A DNA stretch of 58,595 nucleotides from CAZUDO01 sp964618895 (GTDB taxonomy: Bacteria; Desulfobacterota; Binatia; DP-6): assembly GCA_964618895.1 (NCBI GenBank), contig CAZUDO010000132.1, positions 1 to 58,595 of the forward strand, read 5' to 3'. Shown here piece after piece: positions 49,097 to 56,200 of the stretch (position 1 is its first letter; each line of letters opens with the position of its first letter). The position numbers and the translations under genes were made by a program. The notes under the pieces are model-generated. The model did not search any database. It was not told the origin of the DNA and was given only the letters and a program-made list of their open reading frames with translations.

Positions 49097-50005
49097 TCAG
49101 TGTCCCGCCTTCGCCAGGCGCTGCGTCACCAGCGCCGGGATGTCCTCGATGCGCTCGGCGACGGAGATGCCGGCCGCCTGCATGCGCTCGATCTTGTCGG
49201 CCGTGGTGTCGGCCTTGCCCTCGACGATGGTGCCGGCGTGTCCGAACCGCATGCCGGGCATCTCGTCCATGAAGCGGCCGGCCATGAAGGCGATGATCGG
49301 CAGGCGCGAGCGGTGCTCACGCACCCAGTCGGCCAGCTCGGCCTCCATGCGCCCGCCGGGCTCGGAGTAGATGGCGATGGCCTTGGTCTCCGGGTCGGCC
49401 TCGAACAGCGGCATGAGCTCGGCGTAGGTGGAGCCGATGATGGCGTCGCCGCCGATCGACACGCAGGTGGACTGCCCGAGCCCGGCGGCGGTGAGCGTGT
49501 TGGCGATCTCGGTGGTCATGCCGCCCGAGCGCGACATGACGCCGATCGGTCCCTTCCGGAAGGCGCGCCGGACGTTCACCGCCGGGCCGCCGAGGCCGCC
49601 CATCTTGGCCTCGTCGGGTGACAGCACGCCGAGGCAGTTCGGGCCGATGATGCGTGCGCCGCGGAGCCGAGCCAGCTCGACCATCTGCGCCACCTCGGCC
49701 CGCGGGATGCGCTCGGTGACCACGACGATCAGCTTGACGCCGGCCTCGATCGCCTCGAACACGGCGTCGCGTGTGAAGCGCGGCGGTACGGTGACGATCG
49801 AGCCGTCGACCCGATGCTTCGACGTGATGTCGCGCACGCAGTCGTACACCGGCACGCCGTACACGTCGCGGCCGGCGCGGCCGGGCGTCACCCCGCCGAC
49901 GATCCTGGTGCCGTAATCGAGGCCTTCGCGGGTCAGGTTCACGGCCTCGCGGCCGGTGATGCCCTGGATGATGACAGAGGTGTCCTTGTGGATGAGGATC
50001 GACAT
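49097..50005 (-). CDS. Malate-CoA ligase / succinyl-CoA synthetase alpha-type subunit
   Basis: 302 residues. CoA-binding N-terminal domain with VIIQGITGREAVNLTREGLD, GVTPGRAGRDVYGVPVYD and the VPPRFTRDAVFEAIEAGV helix. The C-terminal ligase domain carries MSRSGGMTTEIANTL, SIGGDAIIGSTYAELM and the phospho-His256 motif MRFGHAGTIVEG. Together with the beta-type subunit just upstream (8 bp gap) it forms an acyl-CoA ligase using ATP or GTP. Adjacency to a malyl-CoA lyase makes malate thiokinase (MtkB) the better guess over SucD, but sequence alone does not separate them here. Confidence 0.88.
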   Translation of the reverse strand: MSILIHKDTSVIIQGITGREAVNLTREGLDYGTRIVGGVTPGRAGRDVYGVPVYDCVRDITSKHRVDGSIVTVPPRFTRDAVFEAIEAGVKLIVVVTERIPRAEVAQMVELARLRGARIIGPNCLGVLSPDEAKMGGLGGPAVNVRRAFRKGPIGVMSRSGGMTTEIANTLTAAGLGQSTCVSIGGDAIIGSTYAELMPLFEADPETKAIAIYSEPGGRMEAELADWVREHRSRLPIIAFMAGRFMDEMPGMRFGHAGTIVEGKADTTADKIERMQAAGISVAERIEDIPALVTQRLAKAGH

Positions 50006-50013
50006 CGTGCGCG

Positions 50014-51216
50014 TCAGACCGTCATCTTCGCCACGGCGCGGCCGGCGGCCTCGTACATGGACACGGTGCGGTCGCAGTACTCGACGCCGTACTTCTTGAG
50101 AATCTTGAAGCCGTCGTCCTCCCACGCGCCCGGGATGCGGAAGATGGCGATGGTATCGGCCGGGGTGCGTCCCGATTCCACGCAGCCCTTGATGACGCCG
50201 CGCGCGACGATGTCGACGCGCGTGTTGGAGACGACGTTCATCATGACGGCGATCTTCTTGACGCCGGGCTTGGACAGGATGAGCTTGGTCAGCTCGCACG
50301 TCTTCTTGACGCTCGGGTTGCCGCCGATCTCGCAGTAGTTGGCCGGCCGGCCGCCGTGCGTGCGGATGGCGTCGAAGAGCGTGAGCGAGCCGCCGCCGGC
50401 GCCGATCACGAGGCCCAGATCGCCGTCGAACTCCTTCACGTTGCCGGCCACGCCGCGGTGGTCGGAGGCGTCGACCTGCGCGCCCTTGATCTCGAACGGC
50501 GTGGGGGGACGCGCCTCGCGGGTTTCCTCTTTGCCGATGCCGAGCTCGTCGAGCAGGGTGGCGTGCTTGTCGCGGGCGTCGCCTTCGAGGTCGATGTGCC
50601 CGTCCAGAACCAGGAACTTGCCGTCCTCGGTCTTGCCGAGGGGGTTGATCTCGGCGAGCGTGAGATCGTAGCGCAGGAAGATCTCGACCAGGGTGGCGAC
50701 GATGGGCGTCAGGCGGTTCAGGTCCTCGCCGCTCACGCCGACGGCCGCGATCGCCTCCTTGGCGCGGAACGGGGTGAACGGGAGCAAGGTCGAGAGATGC
50801 GTGCGCGACACGTGTTCAGGGTGCTTCTCGGCGACCTCTTCGATGTCGATGCCGCCCATGTCGCTGAAGATGACGACGGGCAGCTTCTTCCGGCCGTCCC
50901 AGGTGATCGCCGCGAAATATTCCTTGGTGATGGAGGCGCGGCTCTCGACCAGGACCCCGCGCGGCTGCTGGCCGTTGATGGTGAGCTGCAGGATGGCGGC
51001 GGCGGCGGTTGCGGCGGCGGCCGGGGTGTCGGCGAACTTGACGCCGCCGGCCTTCATGCGCCCGCCGGTCAGCACCTGCGATTTGAGCACCACCGGGCCG
51101 GCGATTTCGGCGGCGATGTGCGTCGCCTCGGCGGCCGTGCGGGCCACGCGGCCCTTCAGGAGCGGTGTGCCGTGGCGGGCGAAGAGGGCTTTCGCTTCGT
51201 ATTCGTAGAACCGCAT
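50014..51216 (-). CDS. Malate-CoA ligase / succinyl-CoA synthetase beta-type subunit
   Basis: 400 residues, full length. The ATP-grasp domain begins FYEYEAKALFARHGTPLLKG, with PVVLKSQVLTGGRMKAGGVK and LTLAEINPLGKTEDGKFLVL plus DGHIDLEGDA (metal/ATP binding). The CoA-ligase domain follows: DGDLGLVIGAGGGSLTLFDA, GGNPSVKKTCELTKLILSKP and MMNVVSNTRVDIVARGVIKG. It is probably MtkA in the malate thiokinase interpretation. First gene of the minus-strand run 51216 to 41908, which has nine genes with gaps of at most about 90 bp. The upstream region shows only a weak promoter. Confidence 0.88.
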   Translation of the reverse strand: MRFYEYEAKALFARHGTPLLKGRVARTAAEATHIAAEIAGPVVLKSQVLTGGRMKAGGVKFADTPAAAATAAAAILQLTINGQQPRGVLVESRASITKEYFAAITWDGRKKLPVVIFSDMGGIDIEEVAEKHPEHVSRTHLSTLLPFTPFRAKEAIAAVGVSGEDLNRLTPIVATLVEIFLRYDLTLAEINPLGKTEDGKFLVLDGHIDLEGDARDKHATLLDELGIGKEETREARPPTPFEIKGAQVDASDHRGVAGNVKEFDGDLGLVIGAGGGSLTLFDAIRTHGGRPANYCEIGGNPSVKKTCELTKLILSKPGVKKIAVMMNVVSNTRVDIVARGVIKGCVESGRTPADTIAIFRIPGAWEDDGFKILKKYGVEYCDRTVSMYEAAGRAVAKMTV

Positions 51217-51770
51217 CGGTCGGGAGCGCGAGGTAACACGGCGCGTCGAGGACGGTCAAGAAGCAAGCGTCTGCGATCACGTCGGCAGCATGACGAACCC
51301 TTCGCGACGTGCCGCATCGCGCAACCGTTCGTCGAAAGACACGATGGCATGGAAGCCGGTCTCACCGCGCGACCACACGAGGGCCGCGGCCAGCTGGAAG
51401 GCGTCCGCCGCCCGGAGCGGGTGGACCGCGAGCAGGCGTTCGGCGCGTGTTCGGAGGCTTTCGCTCGGCAACACCTCGGACCACTCCCGGCCCAGGGCGG
51501 TGAGGGCCCGCTGGCCCGCACCCGCGCCGAGGCATCACGCCCGCGCGGGAGCTTCCAGAAATCCCGGGGGAGCTTCCCGCTCCCGAGGCGCATCAAACCT
51601 TGTCGTTCGAGGTCTTTCCATCGTTGCTCGTCCTTGCCGACGGGTCCTGCGGGAACGATCCGCGCGATGATCGCGCCGCGCTCGGTGACGAGCACCTCTT
51701 CGCCAGCCTTCACCCGGCTGAGGTACCGGCTCAGCTCCGCCTTGAGCTCCGCGACGGCTGCGGTCTTCAT
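51156..51770 (-). CDS. Phd/YefM-type antitoxin with run-on C-terminus
   Basis: The first about 75 residues are an apparently complete antitoxin: TAAVAELKAELSRYLSRVKA, GEEVLVTERGAIIARIVPAG and LPRDFWKLPRGRD, the normal DNA-binding domain plus toxin-binding tail. After about 51545 the frame loses homology. It runs antisense of nothing known, through the toxin remnant in the wrong phase and 61 bp into the CoA-ligase beta gene, stopping at 51156. So the antitoxin lost its stop codon in the same deletion that truncated the toxin. Whether the 204-residue product is stable is unknown. Confidence 0.6.
   Translation of the reverse strand: MKTAAVAELKAELSRYLSRVKAGEEVLVTERGAIIARIVPAGPVGKDEQRWKDLERQGLMRLGSGKLPRDFWKLPRGRDASARVRASGPSPPWAGSGPRCCRAKASEHAPNACSRSTRSGRRTPSSWPRPSCGRAVRPASMPSCLSTNGCAMRHVAKGSSCCRRDRRRLLLDRPRRAVLPRAPDRCGSTNTKRKPSSPATAHRS
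51231..51259 (-). promoter_or_regulatory. Weak sigma-70-like promoter before the CoA-ligase genes
   Basis: Minus-strand TTGACC (51254-51259) matches the -35 consensus at five of six bases. TGTTAC (51233-51238) at 15 bp is only a poor -10. It lies 15-43 bp before the ligase beta start, in the short gap left between the decayed VapC and the operon. Confidence 0.25.
51277..51530 (-). pseudogene. VapC/PIN-type toxin, N-terminally deleted
   Basis: The frame reads ALTALGREWSEVLPSESLRT, RAERLLAVHPLRAADAFQLA and HAIVSFDERLRDAARREGFV to a stop at 51277. This is the C-terminal half of a PIN-domain toxin, with the ADAFQLA and SFDERL acidic segments. The first about 70 residues, with the invariant N-terminal Asp, are missing. 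The reading frame joins the C-terminal part of the antitoxin gene out of phase near 51530. A deletion fusing the two genes explains both. The remaining short ORF begins at an internal ATG (51474). Confidence 0.65.
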
Positions 51771-51977
51771 GTGACTACTTTAGTCATGTCGGGATGAACT
51801 GACAATCCACGGTCCTTGGGCGCATTGCTCAGTTCCCTCTCCCGGTACGACCTGCGCCTTTGATGCCGTGGCCGACAAAGGGACTACCTCGTTGCGTCCG
51901 CCAACTGCGACCAGTCGAAACTCTCGTGAAACCGGCCATCTTGACCGAGCCGCCACGGCCGGCGTAGCCACGGGCGC

Positions 51978-52838
51978 ATGTCGATGGTACGCGGGAGCTG
52001 TCTCTGCGGCGTGGTGGTGTGGGAGACCCCCGCGCTCGACCTGGTGACGCACTGCCACTGCACGCGCTGCCGGAAGACGCACGGGACGGCGTTTGCCACC
52101 TTCGGCATGTGCGGCGCCGACGGCTTCCGGCCACGGGCCGGACGCGACGCCATCGTGCGCTACGAGTCGTCGCCGGGATTCGTTCGCCCCTTCTGCGGTC
52201 GGTGCGGTGGGGCGGTGCCGGACGGGACGCCGTGGCAGGGGTTGGTGGGTGTGCCGGTGGGAGCGCTCGACGACGATCCCGGCGGCCGTCCGGTGGCGAA
52301 CATCTTCGTCGCCTCGAAGGCGGCGTGGTTCGAGCCGGGCCCGGCGCTGCCGTCCTTCGACGCCTACCCGCCCGGGTTCGACGCGCCGGTGCTCGACGAG
52401 CTGCCGGCCACGTCCGCGACGGGCGGCGGGCTCGGCGGCAGCTGCCTCTGCGGCGGGGTGGCGTTCGTGGTCGAGGGCCCCCTGCGCTTCGCCCGCAACT
52501 GCCACTGTTCGCGCTGCCGCAAGGCGCGCGCGGCGGCGCACGCGTCGAACCTGGTGACCACCGCGGACGGCGTACGCGTCACGCGCGGCGAGCCGCTGCT
52601 CACGACCTACAAGCTTCCCGAAGCGCGCTTCTTCACCCAGGTCTTCTGTCGCACGTGCGGCGCACCCATGCCGCGCGTCGACCGCGACCGCGACCTGGGC
52701 ATCATCCCCATGGGGTCGCTCGACGGCACGCCGGCTCTCCGCCCTCAGCGCCACATTTTCGTGGCGTCGAAGGCACCCTGGTACGACATCCCGGACGATC
52801 TGCCGCAGGACGCGGAGTATCCGCCGGCGGGCAGCTAG
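51978..52838 (+). CDS. Tandem GFA (glutathione-dependent formaldehyde-activating enzyme/CENP-V-like) protein
   Basis: 286 residues with two GFA zinc folds. Domain 1 (about 5-140) has GSCLCG, HCHCTRCRKTHG and FCGRCGGAVP. Domain 2 (about 150-285) has GSCLCGGVAFVVEGPLRFA, NCHCSRCRKARA and FCRTCGAPMP. The Cys sets bind structural and active-site zinc. Single-domain members are usual (about 130-150 residues), so this is an internal duplication, as the repeated VASKAAWF/VASKAPWY endings also show. Bona fide formaldehyde activation is established only for some homologs. The start at 51978 or 51984 is equally good. Confidence 0.88.
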   Translation: MSMVRGSCLCGVVVWETPALDLVTHCHCTRCRKTHGTAFATFGMCGADGFRPRAGRDAIVRYESSPGFVRPFCGRCGGAVPDGTPWQGLVGVPVGALDDDPGGRPVANIFVASKAAWFEPGPALPSFDAYPPGFDAPVLDELPATSATGGGLGGSCLCGGVAFVVEGPLRFARNCHCSRCRKARAAAHASNLVTTADGVRVTRGEPLLTTYKLPEARFFTQVFCRTCGAPMPRVDRDRDLGIIPMGSLDGTPALRPQRHIFVASKAPWYDIPDDLPQDAEYPPAGS

Positions 52839-52850
52839 GTGGGGCAACGT

Positions 52851-53408
52851 CTACGGCAGCGGCGGCGTGCGCGGCTGTCCCTGGAACCTGTCGATGCGAT
52901 CGCTGCCGAGCGTCGACGGTGGGGTGCCGGCCAACTTGGCGGGCGCCTCCGCACACCACGGGCGGTCGGTGCCCAGCGTCACCCGCACGGCGATGCGCTG
53001 CTGCGTCGGTTCGTCGAGCGTGTAGCCCCAGGCCGCGCCGCCGCCCTTCACCACCAGGCGGTCGTGCTTGAACAGCACCTTGCGGATGGCGTCGAACGCG
53101 GTCGGGCTGCGGAATCGGGCTGCGGAAGATGAGATGTCGTAGGTGGTGTCGGGCGCCAGGTCGAAGAGGCTGCCGGCGAACTGCTCGGGCACGGTGCGGC
53201 CGACGACGGTCTCCGGGCGCACGCGGAAGAGCGGCATCGCGTCCTGCCAGGTGAGGTCGCCCGCCGGGCGGTAGCGGACGGTGACCTGTGCGTCGCGGTC
53301 GTCATCGCCGGTCACGAGCAGATGGAGGGAACGGGGGCTGCCTCGGCGTCCGTGCTGGGGCAAGGGCATGCGCGACGGGGAGGCTCGACGGCTAACACGC
53401 GCCTTCAC
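52851..53408 (-). pseudogene. Truncated secreted protein with an Fn3-like module
   Basis: The frame encodes VTGDDDRDAQVTVRYRPAG, then a LFRVRPETVVGRTVPEQFAG stretch and SLFDLAPDTTYDI, the N-terminal module of large secreted proteins. It then jumps to FDAIRKVLFKHDRLVVKGGG and a WCAEAPAKL ending. That ending resembles the C-terminal domain of the protein at 16909-19068 (ITVKGRGPNLGLP, ACWDATF). The region expected between the two modules is missing and there is no signal peptide; the 5' side ends about 20 bp from the RAYT terminus at 53426. It looks like an internally deleted gene whose start was cut away. Confidence 0.5.
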
Positions 53409-53569
53409 AAGGGGTCAAGAAGAAAGTGGCTCTTCCGGGCTCCGTGTGGGTGGCTGGGGCCGCTGGAACGAGCCCGCCGCCGGGCACGGGGGCATCGCAG
53501 CGGCGACGCGAGCCGCCGCGTAGCGGTGGGGGGGGACGCCCGCCTGGATCGCCGTGACATGCGCCACGC

Positions 53570-53596
53570 TTGACATAGGAGCAAGCTTGCTATAAT
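53570..53596 (+). promoter_or_regulatory. Consensus sigma-70 promoter of the RAYT gene with embedded palindrome
   Basis: TTGACA (53570-53575) and TATAAT (53591-53596) are perfect boxes at a 15-bp spacing. The 12-bp palindrome AGCAAGCTTGCT (53580-53591) fills the spacer and overlaps the first base of the -10. The ATG of the transposase is 17 bp after the -10, giving a very short or nearly leaderless transcript. Confidence 0.65.
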
Positions 53597-53612
53597 ATGT
53601 GCCCGATTCGAG

Positions 53613-54269
53613 ATGGCGCGCACCTTGCAAACGGCTTTCGCCTTCCGCTCCTGGGGTGGCGCGCGTCAGGGTGCGGGCCGCCCGCCCACACCCGGCCGTG
53701 GCCGCGTGCCCCATCGCGTACGCCCACCGCACGATCGGCACTGCCCGGTGCACGTCACCCTGCGCGCGGCCGCGGGCGTGCCGTCGCTCCGGGGCGCCTC
53801 GGTGTTCGGCGCGGTGCGTGCCGCCCTGGGCGCGTCCTCGGCCGCCGGCTTTAGGGTGTTGCAGTTCAGTGCGCAACGGGACCACGTCCACCTCGTGGTG
53901 GAAGCCGACGCGCCGGCGCGCTTCGTCCGCGGCGTGCAGGGCCTCATGATTCGCGTCGCCAAGGCGGTGAACCGGGCGTGCAGTCGCTACGGCCGCGTGT
54001 GGGGCGACCGATACCACGCGCGGTGGCTCGCGTCGCCGCGCGAGGTCAGGGCTGCGCTCGTGTACGTCCTCCAGAACTTCGCGAAACACAGCCCCGGCGT
54101 GCGCGGGACCGATCCGTGCTCGTCCGCGGAGTGGTTCGTCGGCTGGCAGATGCCCCCGGCGCGGCCGCGCGGCCCGTCGCCGGTCCGGCCCCCACGCACA
54201 TGGTTGGCGTGCGTGGGCTGGCTCCGGCACGGCCGGCTCTGGGTCGACGAGGCCCCCCGCGGTCCGTGA
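53613..54269 (+). CDS. REP-associated tyrosine transposase (RAYT, Y1/HUH)
   Basis: 218 residues. N-terminal GARQGAGRPPTPGRGRVPH is typical of this RAYT branch. RPPHDRHCPVHVTLRAA is followed by the HUH motif HVHLVVEAD (His91, His93). GRVWGDRYHARWL precedes AALVYVLQNFAKH, where Tyr151 is the likely nucleophile. Such enzymes nick single-stranded hairpins at REP/BIME or element ends through a 5'-phosphotyrosine. Transcribed from its own consensus promoter. Near-identical over its length to the broken copy at 13296-13950, showing relatively recent movement or conversion within this genome. Confidence 0.88.
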   Translation: MARTLQTAFAFRSWGGARQGAGRPPTPGRGRVPHRVRPPHDRHCPVHVTLRAAAGVPSLRGASVFGAVRAALGASSAAGFRVLQFSAQRDHVHLVVEADAPARFVRGVQGLMIRVAKAVNRACSRYGRVWGDRYHARWLASPREVRAALVYVLQNFAKHSPGVRGTDPCSSAEWFVGWQMPPARPRGPSPVRPPRTWLACVGWLRHGRLWVDEAPRGP

Positions 54270-54349
54270 TGGACCCGCGCGCGGCGGCCGGGACGGATCC
54301 ACCCGAAACCCGGAAGAGCCAAGACGGTCGAGGCGTGCGGCGCCCCGTG

Positions 54350-54742
54350 TCAGGAGGCGAGCTTCAGGTCGAGGTGCGGAACCTTCACCAGGCGATCGTG
54401 CGCCATGTCGACGGCGGCGCGGGCCTGTTGCAGCACCGTGTACCCGACCAGCGCCTCGACGCCGCTCCCCGGTGCGGCATCGAGAAACGTGACCTCGCCG
54501 AAGATCGCATCGAAGCCCGCCAGCTCGATGCGCACCGGCCCGCAGACCGTGCCCGTGACGACGCGGCCGTCGGCGGTTTCCAGCTCGACCGTCCGCGCGA
54601 CCGGCAACCCGCCGAGGCGATGTCGCCAGGTCATGGGCAGGACGAGCCCGTAGGCTCCGGTGTCGACGAGGGCGTCGCACTGGATCGTTTGCGTCGGATC
54701 CAGGGCGTTGGTGATGGTCGCTGCAACGAGGATGCGTCCCAT
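54350..54742 (-). CDS. Retropepsin-like aspartic protease domain protein
   Basis: 130 residues; the ATG at 54742 (MGRILVAATIT) is preferred to 54778, whose extra residues look non-homologous. The single-lobed aspartyl protease motif is CDALVDTGAYGLVLP (active-site DTGA). The flap-like ETADGRVVTGTVCG and the second hydrophobic strand VEALVGYTVLQQARAAVD are placed as in retropepsin-like/PerP-type bacterial proteins. It would act as a homodimer. No signal peptide. It starts 28 bp beyond the RAYT right end and may be a passenger of the region rather than of the element. Confidence 0.75.
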   Translation of the reverse strand: MGRILVAATITNALDPTQTIQCDALVDTGAYGLVLPMTWRHRLGGLPVARTVELETADGRVVTGTVCGPVRIELAGFDAIFGEVTFLDAAPGSGVEALVGYTVLQQARAAVDMAHDRLVKVPHLDLKLAS

Positions 54743-54821
54743 GCGTGCGAGCGTAGCCGATGGCGGCCTGCTGGCCAATCGCTGGTCGCGTACTACGCGC
54801 AGGCTACGCGGGCGCCGGCCG

Positions 54822-56102
54822 TCACCGCCGGGCTTTCACCGTGAAGCGGCCGATGGTCGCGCCGGCGACGCTGCCACGCAGCAGCCGCAGGCGGCCGGTG
54901 AGGCGCAGCGGCCGGCCCGCGCGATCGAGACGGAGCTGCAGCCGGTCGGCAGGTTCGACGCCTACCAGCAGGCCGGTGGTGTTGGTCGCGGCGGCCAGCT
55001 GGACGACCAGCTCCTCGGAGAGCGTCGCGCGCGAGTCGGTGGTGAGGGTCAGCGCCAGAGTGCGCCGTCCGCGGCCGCGCCTCTGCGCGCTGCCGGTGTA
55101 GACTTTCCCGGCGGCGTCGGTGGCCGTCCATGTGCCCGCTCCGAGCGTGATCGTCCACGCTAGTGGCGCGCGGGCCTGCGTCTTCCCGACGCGCAGGTTG
55201 CCGGTGCCGCGGAGCGCGATGGTGGTGGGCGCCGTGGTCTCGGGGAGCGTGAACTGTGACAGGAAGTCCCAGGCGACGGTCGCGAGCACGAAGTCGTCGT
55301 TCAGGTAGAGGATGTGGCCGGAGGCCGCCGATCCCGGGATGGCCAGGGCCACCACGCTGCACAGCCCCGCCTGCGTGCCGTTCGCACAGCGCGTGTAGGT
55401 CTCGCAGCGGCTCTGGCCGCTGGTGACCGTCCGATCCGGGGCGGTGCCGGTGCAGCCGTTCACGTCGCGCCAGTAGGCGAACGTGGCGGGGGCGGTCGGA
55501 AACGGCCCGCGGTCGTAGGTCACCAGCACGTCGGTGAGCCCCATCACGGCCAGTACCGGGATGGCGCGGACGGGCCGGCACTCGGAGAGGATCCAGTACG
55601 GCAACGGGAATGCCATGGGCGCCGCCGCGGCAAACAGGTCCGCGGCCTCGCAGGCCAGGAACTGCGACATGGCGCCGCCGTTGGACAAGCCGGTGGCGTA
55701 CACGCGCCGCGCGTCGACGTTCGCCTCGGTGGCGATGGCGGCGACCAGTGCGCGGACGAACGCGACGTCGTCGATATCGTCGTTGCGGCAGCAGATGCCC
55801 GCGTTCCAGGCGTTGCGGAATCCGTCGGGATGGGCGACCAGGAAGCCCTGCTGGTTCGAGACGCCGATCATGCCGGAGAGCCCGGACTGCTGCGCGGAGT
55901 TCGAGCCGAGGCCGTGGAAGTCGAGCACCAGCGGCACGGCGCTGGCGCCGGTGTACCCCGGGGGCACGTGGATGCGGTAGGTGCGCGTGTGGCCCCCGGT
56001 GTCGAGGGTGCGCACGTAGTCGCCGGGAGCGAGCGCGGCGACTACCGGGCCCGCGCCGGTCACGATTCCCAGGGCCACGACGGCGAGGCGAAGCATCAAC
56101 AT
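54822..56102 (-). CDS. Secreted PHB-depolymerase/feruloyl-esterase-like (LpqC type) esterase
   Basis: 426 residues. Signal peptide LMLRLAVVALGIVTGAG to about VVAAL. Catalytic domain (about 30-290): YRIHVPPGYTGASAVPLVLD, oxyanion region FHGLGSN, nucleophile Ser in YATGLSNGGAMSQFLACEAA, Asp near VMGLTDVLVTYD, and a His in ASGHILYLND. Cysteine pairs (GICCRND, RCETYTRCANG) indicate an exported protein. The C-terminal 130 residues form a beta-sandwich of unknown type (TITLGAGTWTATDAAGK), shared in style with other secreted proteins here. It probably hydrolyses esters of polymers such as PHB or plant phenolics. Confidence 0.82.
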   Translation of the reverse strand: MLMLRLAVVALGIVTGAGPVVAALAPGDYVRTLDTGGHTRTYRIHVPPGYTGASAVPLVLDFHGLGSNSAQQSGLSGMIGVSNQQGFLVAHPDGFRNAWNAGICCRNDDIDDVAFVRALVAAIATEANVDARRVYATGLSNGGAMSQFLACEAADLFAAAAPMAFPLPYWILSECRPVRAIPVLAVMGLTDVLVTYDRGPFPTAPATFAYWRDVNGCTGTAPDRTVTSGQSRCETYTRCANGTQAGLCSVVALAIPGSAASGHILYLNDDFVLATVAWDFLSQFTLPETTAPTTIALRGTGNLRVGKTQARAPLAWTITLGAGTWTATDAAGKVYTGSAQRRGRGRRTLALTLTTDSRATLSEELVVQLAAATNTTGLLVGVEPADRLQLRLDRAGRPLRLTGRLRLLRGSVAGATIGRFTVKARR

Positions 56103-56200
56103 GGGCGGGACAAGACCTCATCTCCCGGGTCGCCGTCAACAGGAAACACCGCCCGCGCCGGCGCGTGACTCACCTGGACCCAAGTGGTAGACGCGCGCGC

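Larger units (their letters stand above)
53426..54322 (+). mobile_element. RAYT element, copy 2 (intact)
   Basis: About 0.9 kb, bounded by inverted terminal sequences. The left end GGCTCTTCCGGG (53428-53439) and the right end CCCGGAAGAGCC (54309-54320) are perfect 12-bp inverted repeats. Imperfect symmetry continues inward (CTCCGTGTGGGTGG against TTTCGGGTGG). Inside are a consensus promoter with palindrome and one intact Y1/HUH transposase. Copies 0 and 1 (about 0.36 and 13.2 kb) share ends and promoter. It lies between a truncated secreted-protein gene and a retropepsin-like gene. Confidence 0.75.

Noticed and set aside
53613..54269. RAYT gene as a housekeeping nuclease unrelated to mobility
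   Set aside because: The HUH motif, terminal inverted repeats, dedicated promoter and extra copies in the same window make a transposable element the simpler reading.
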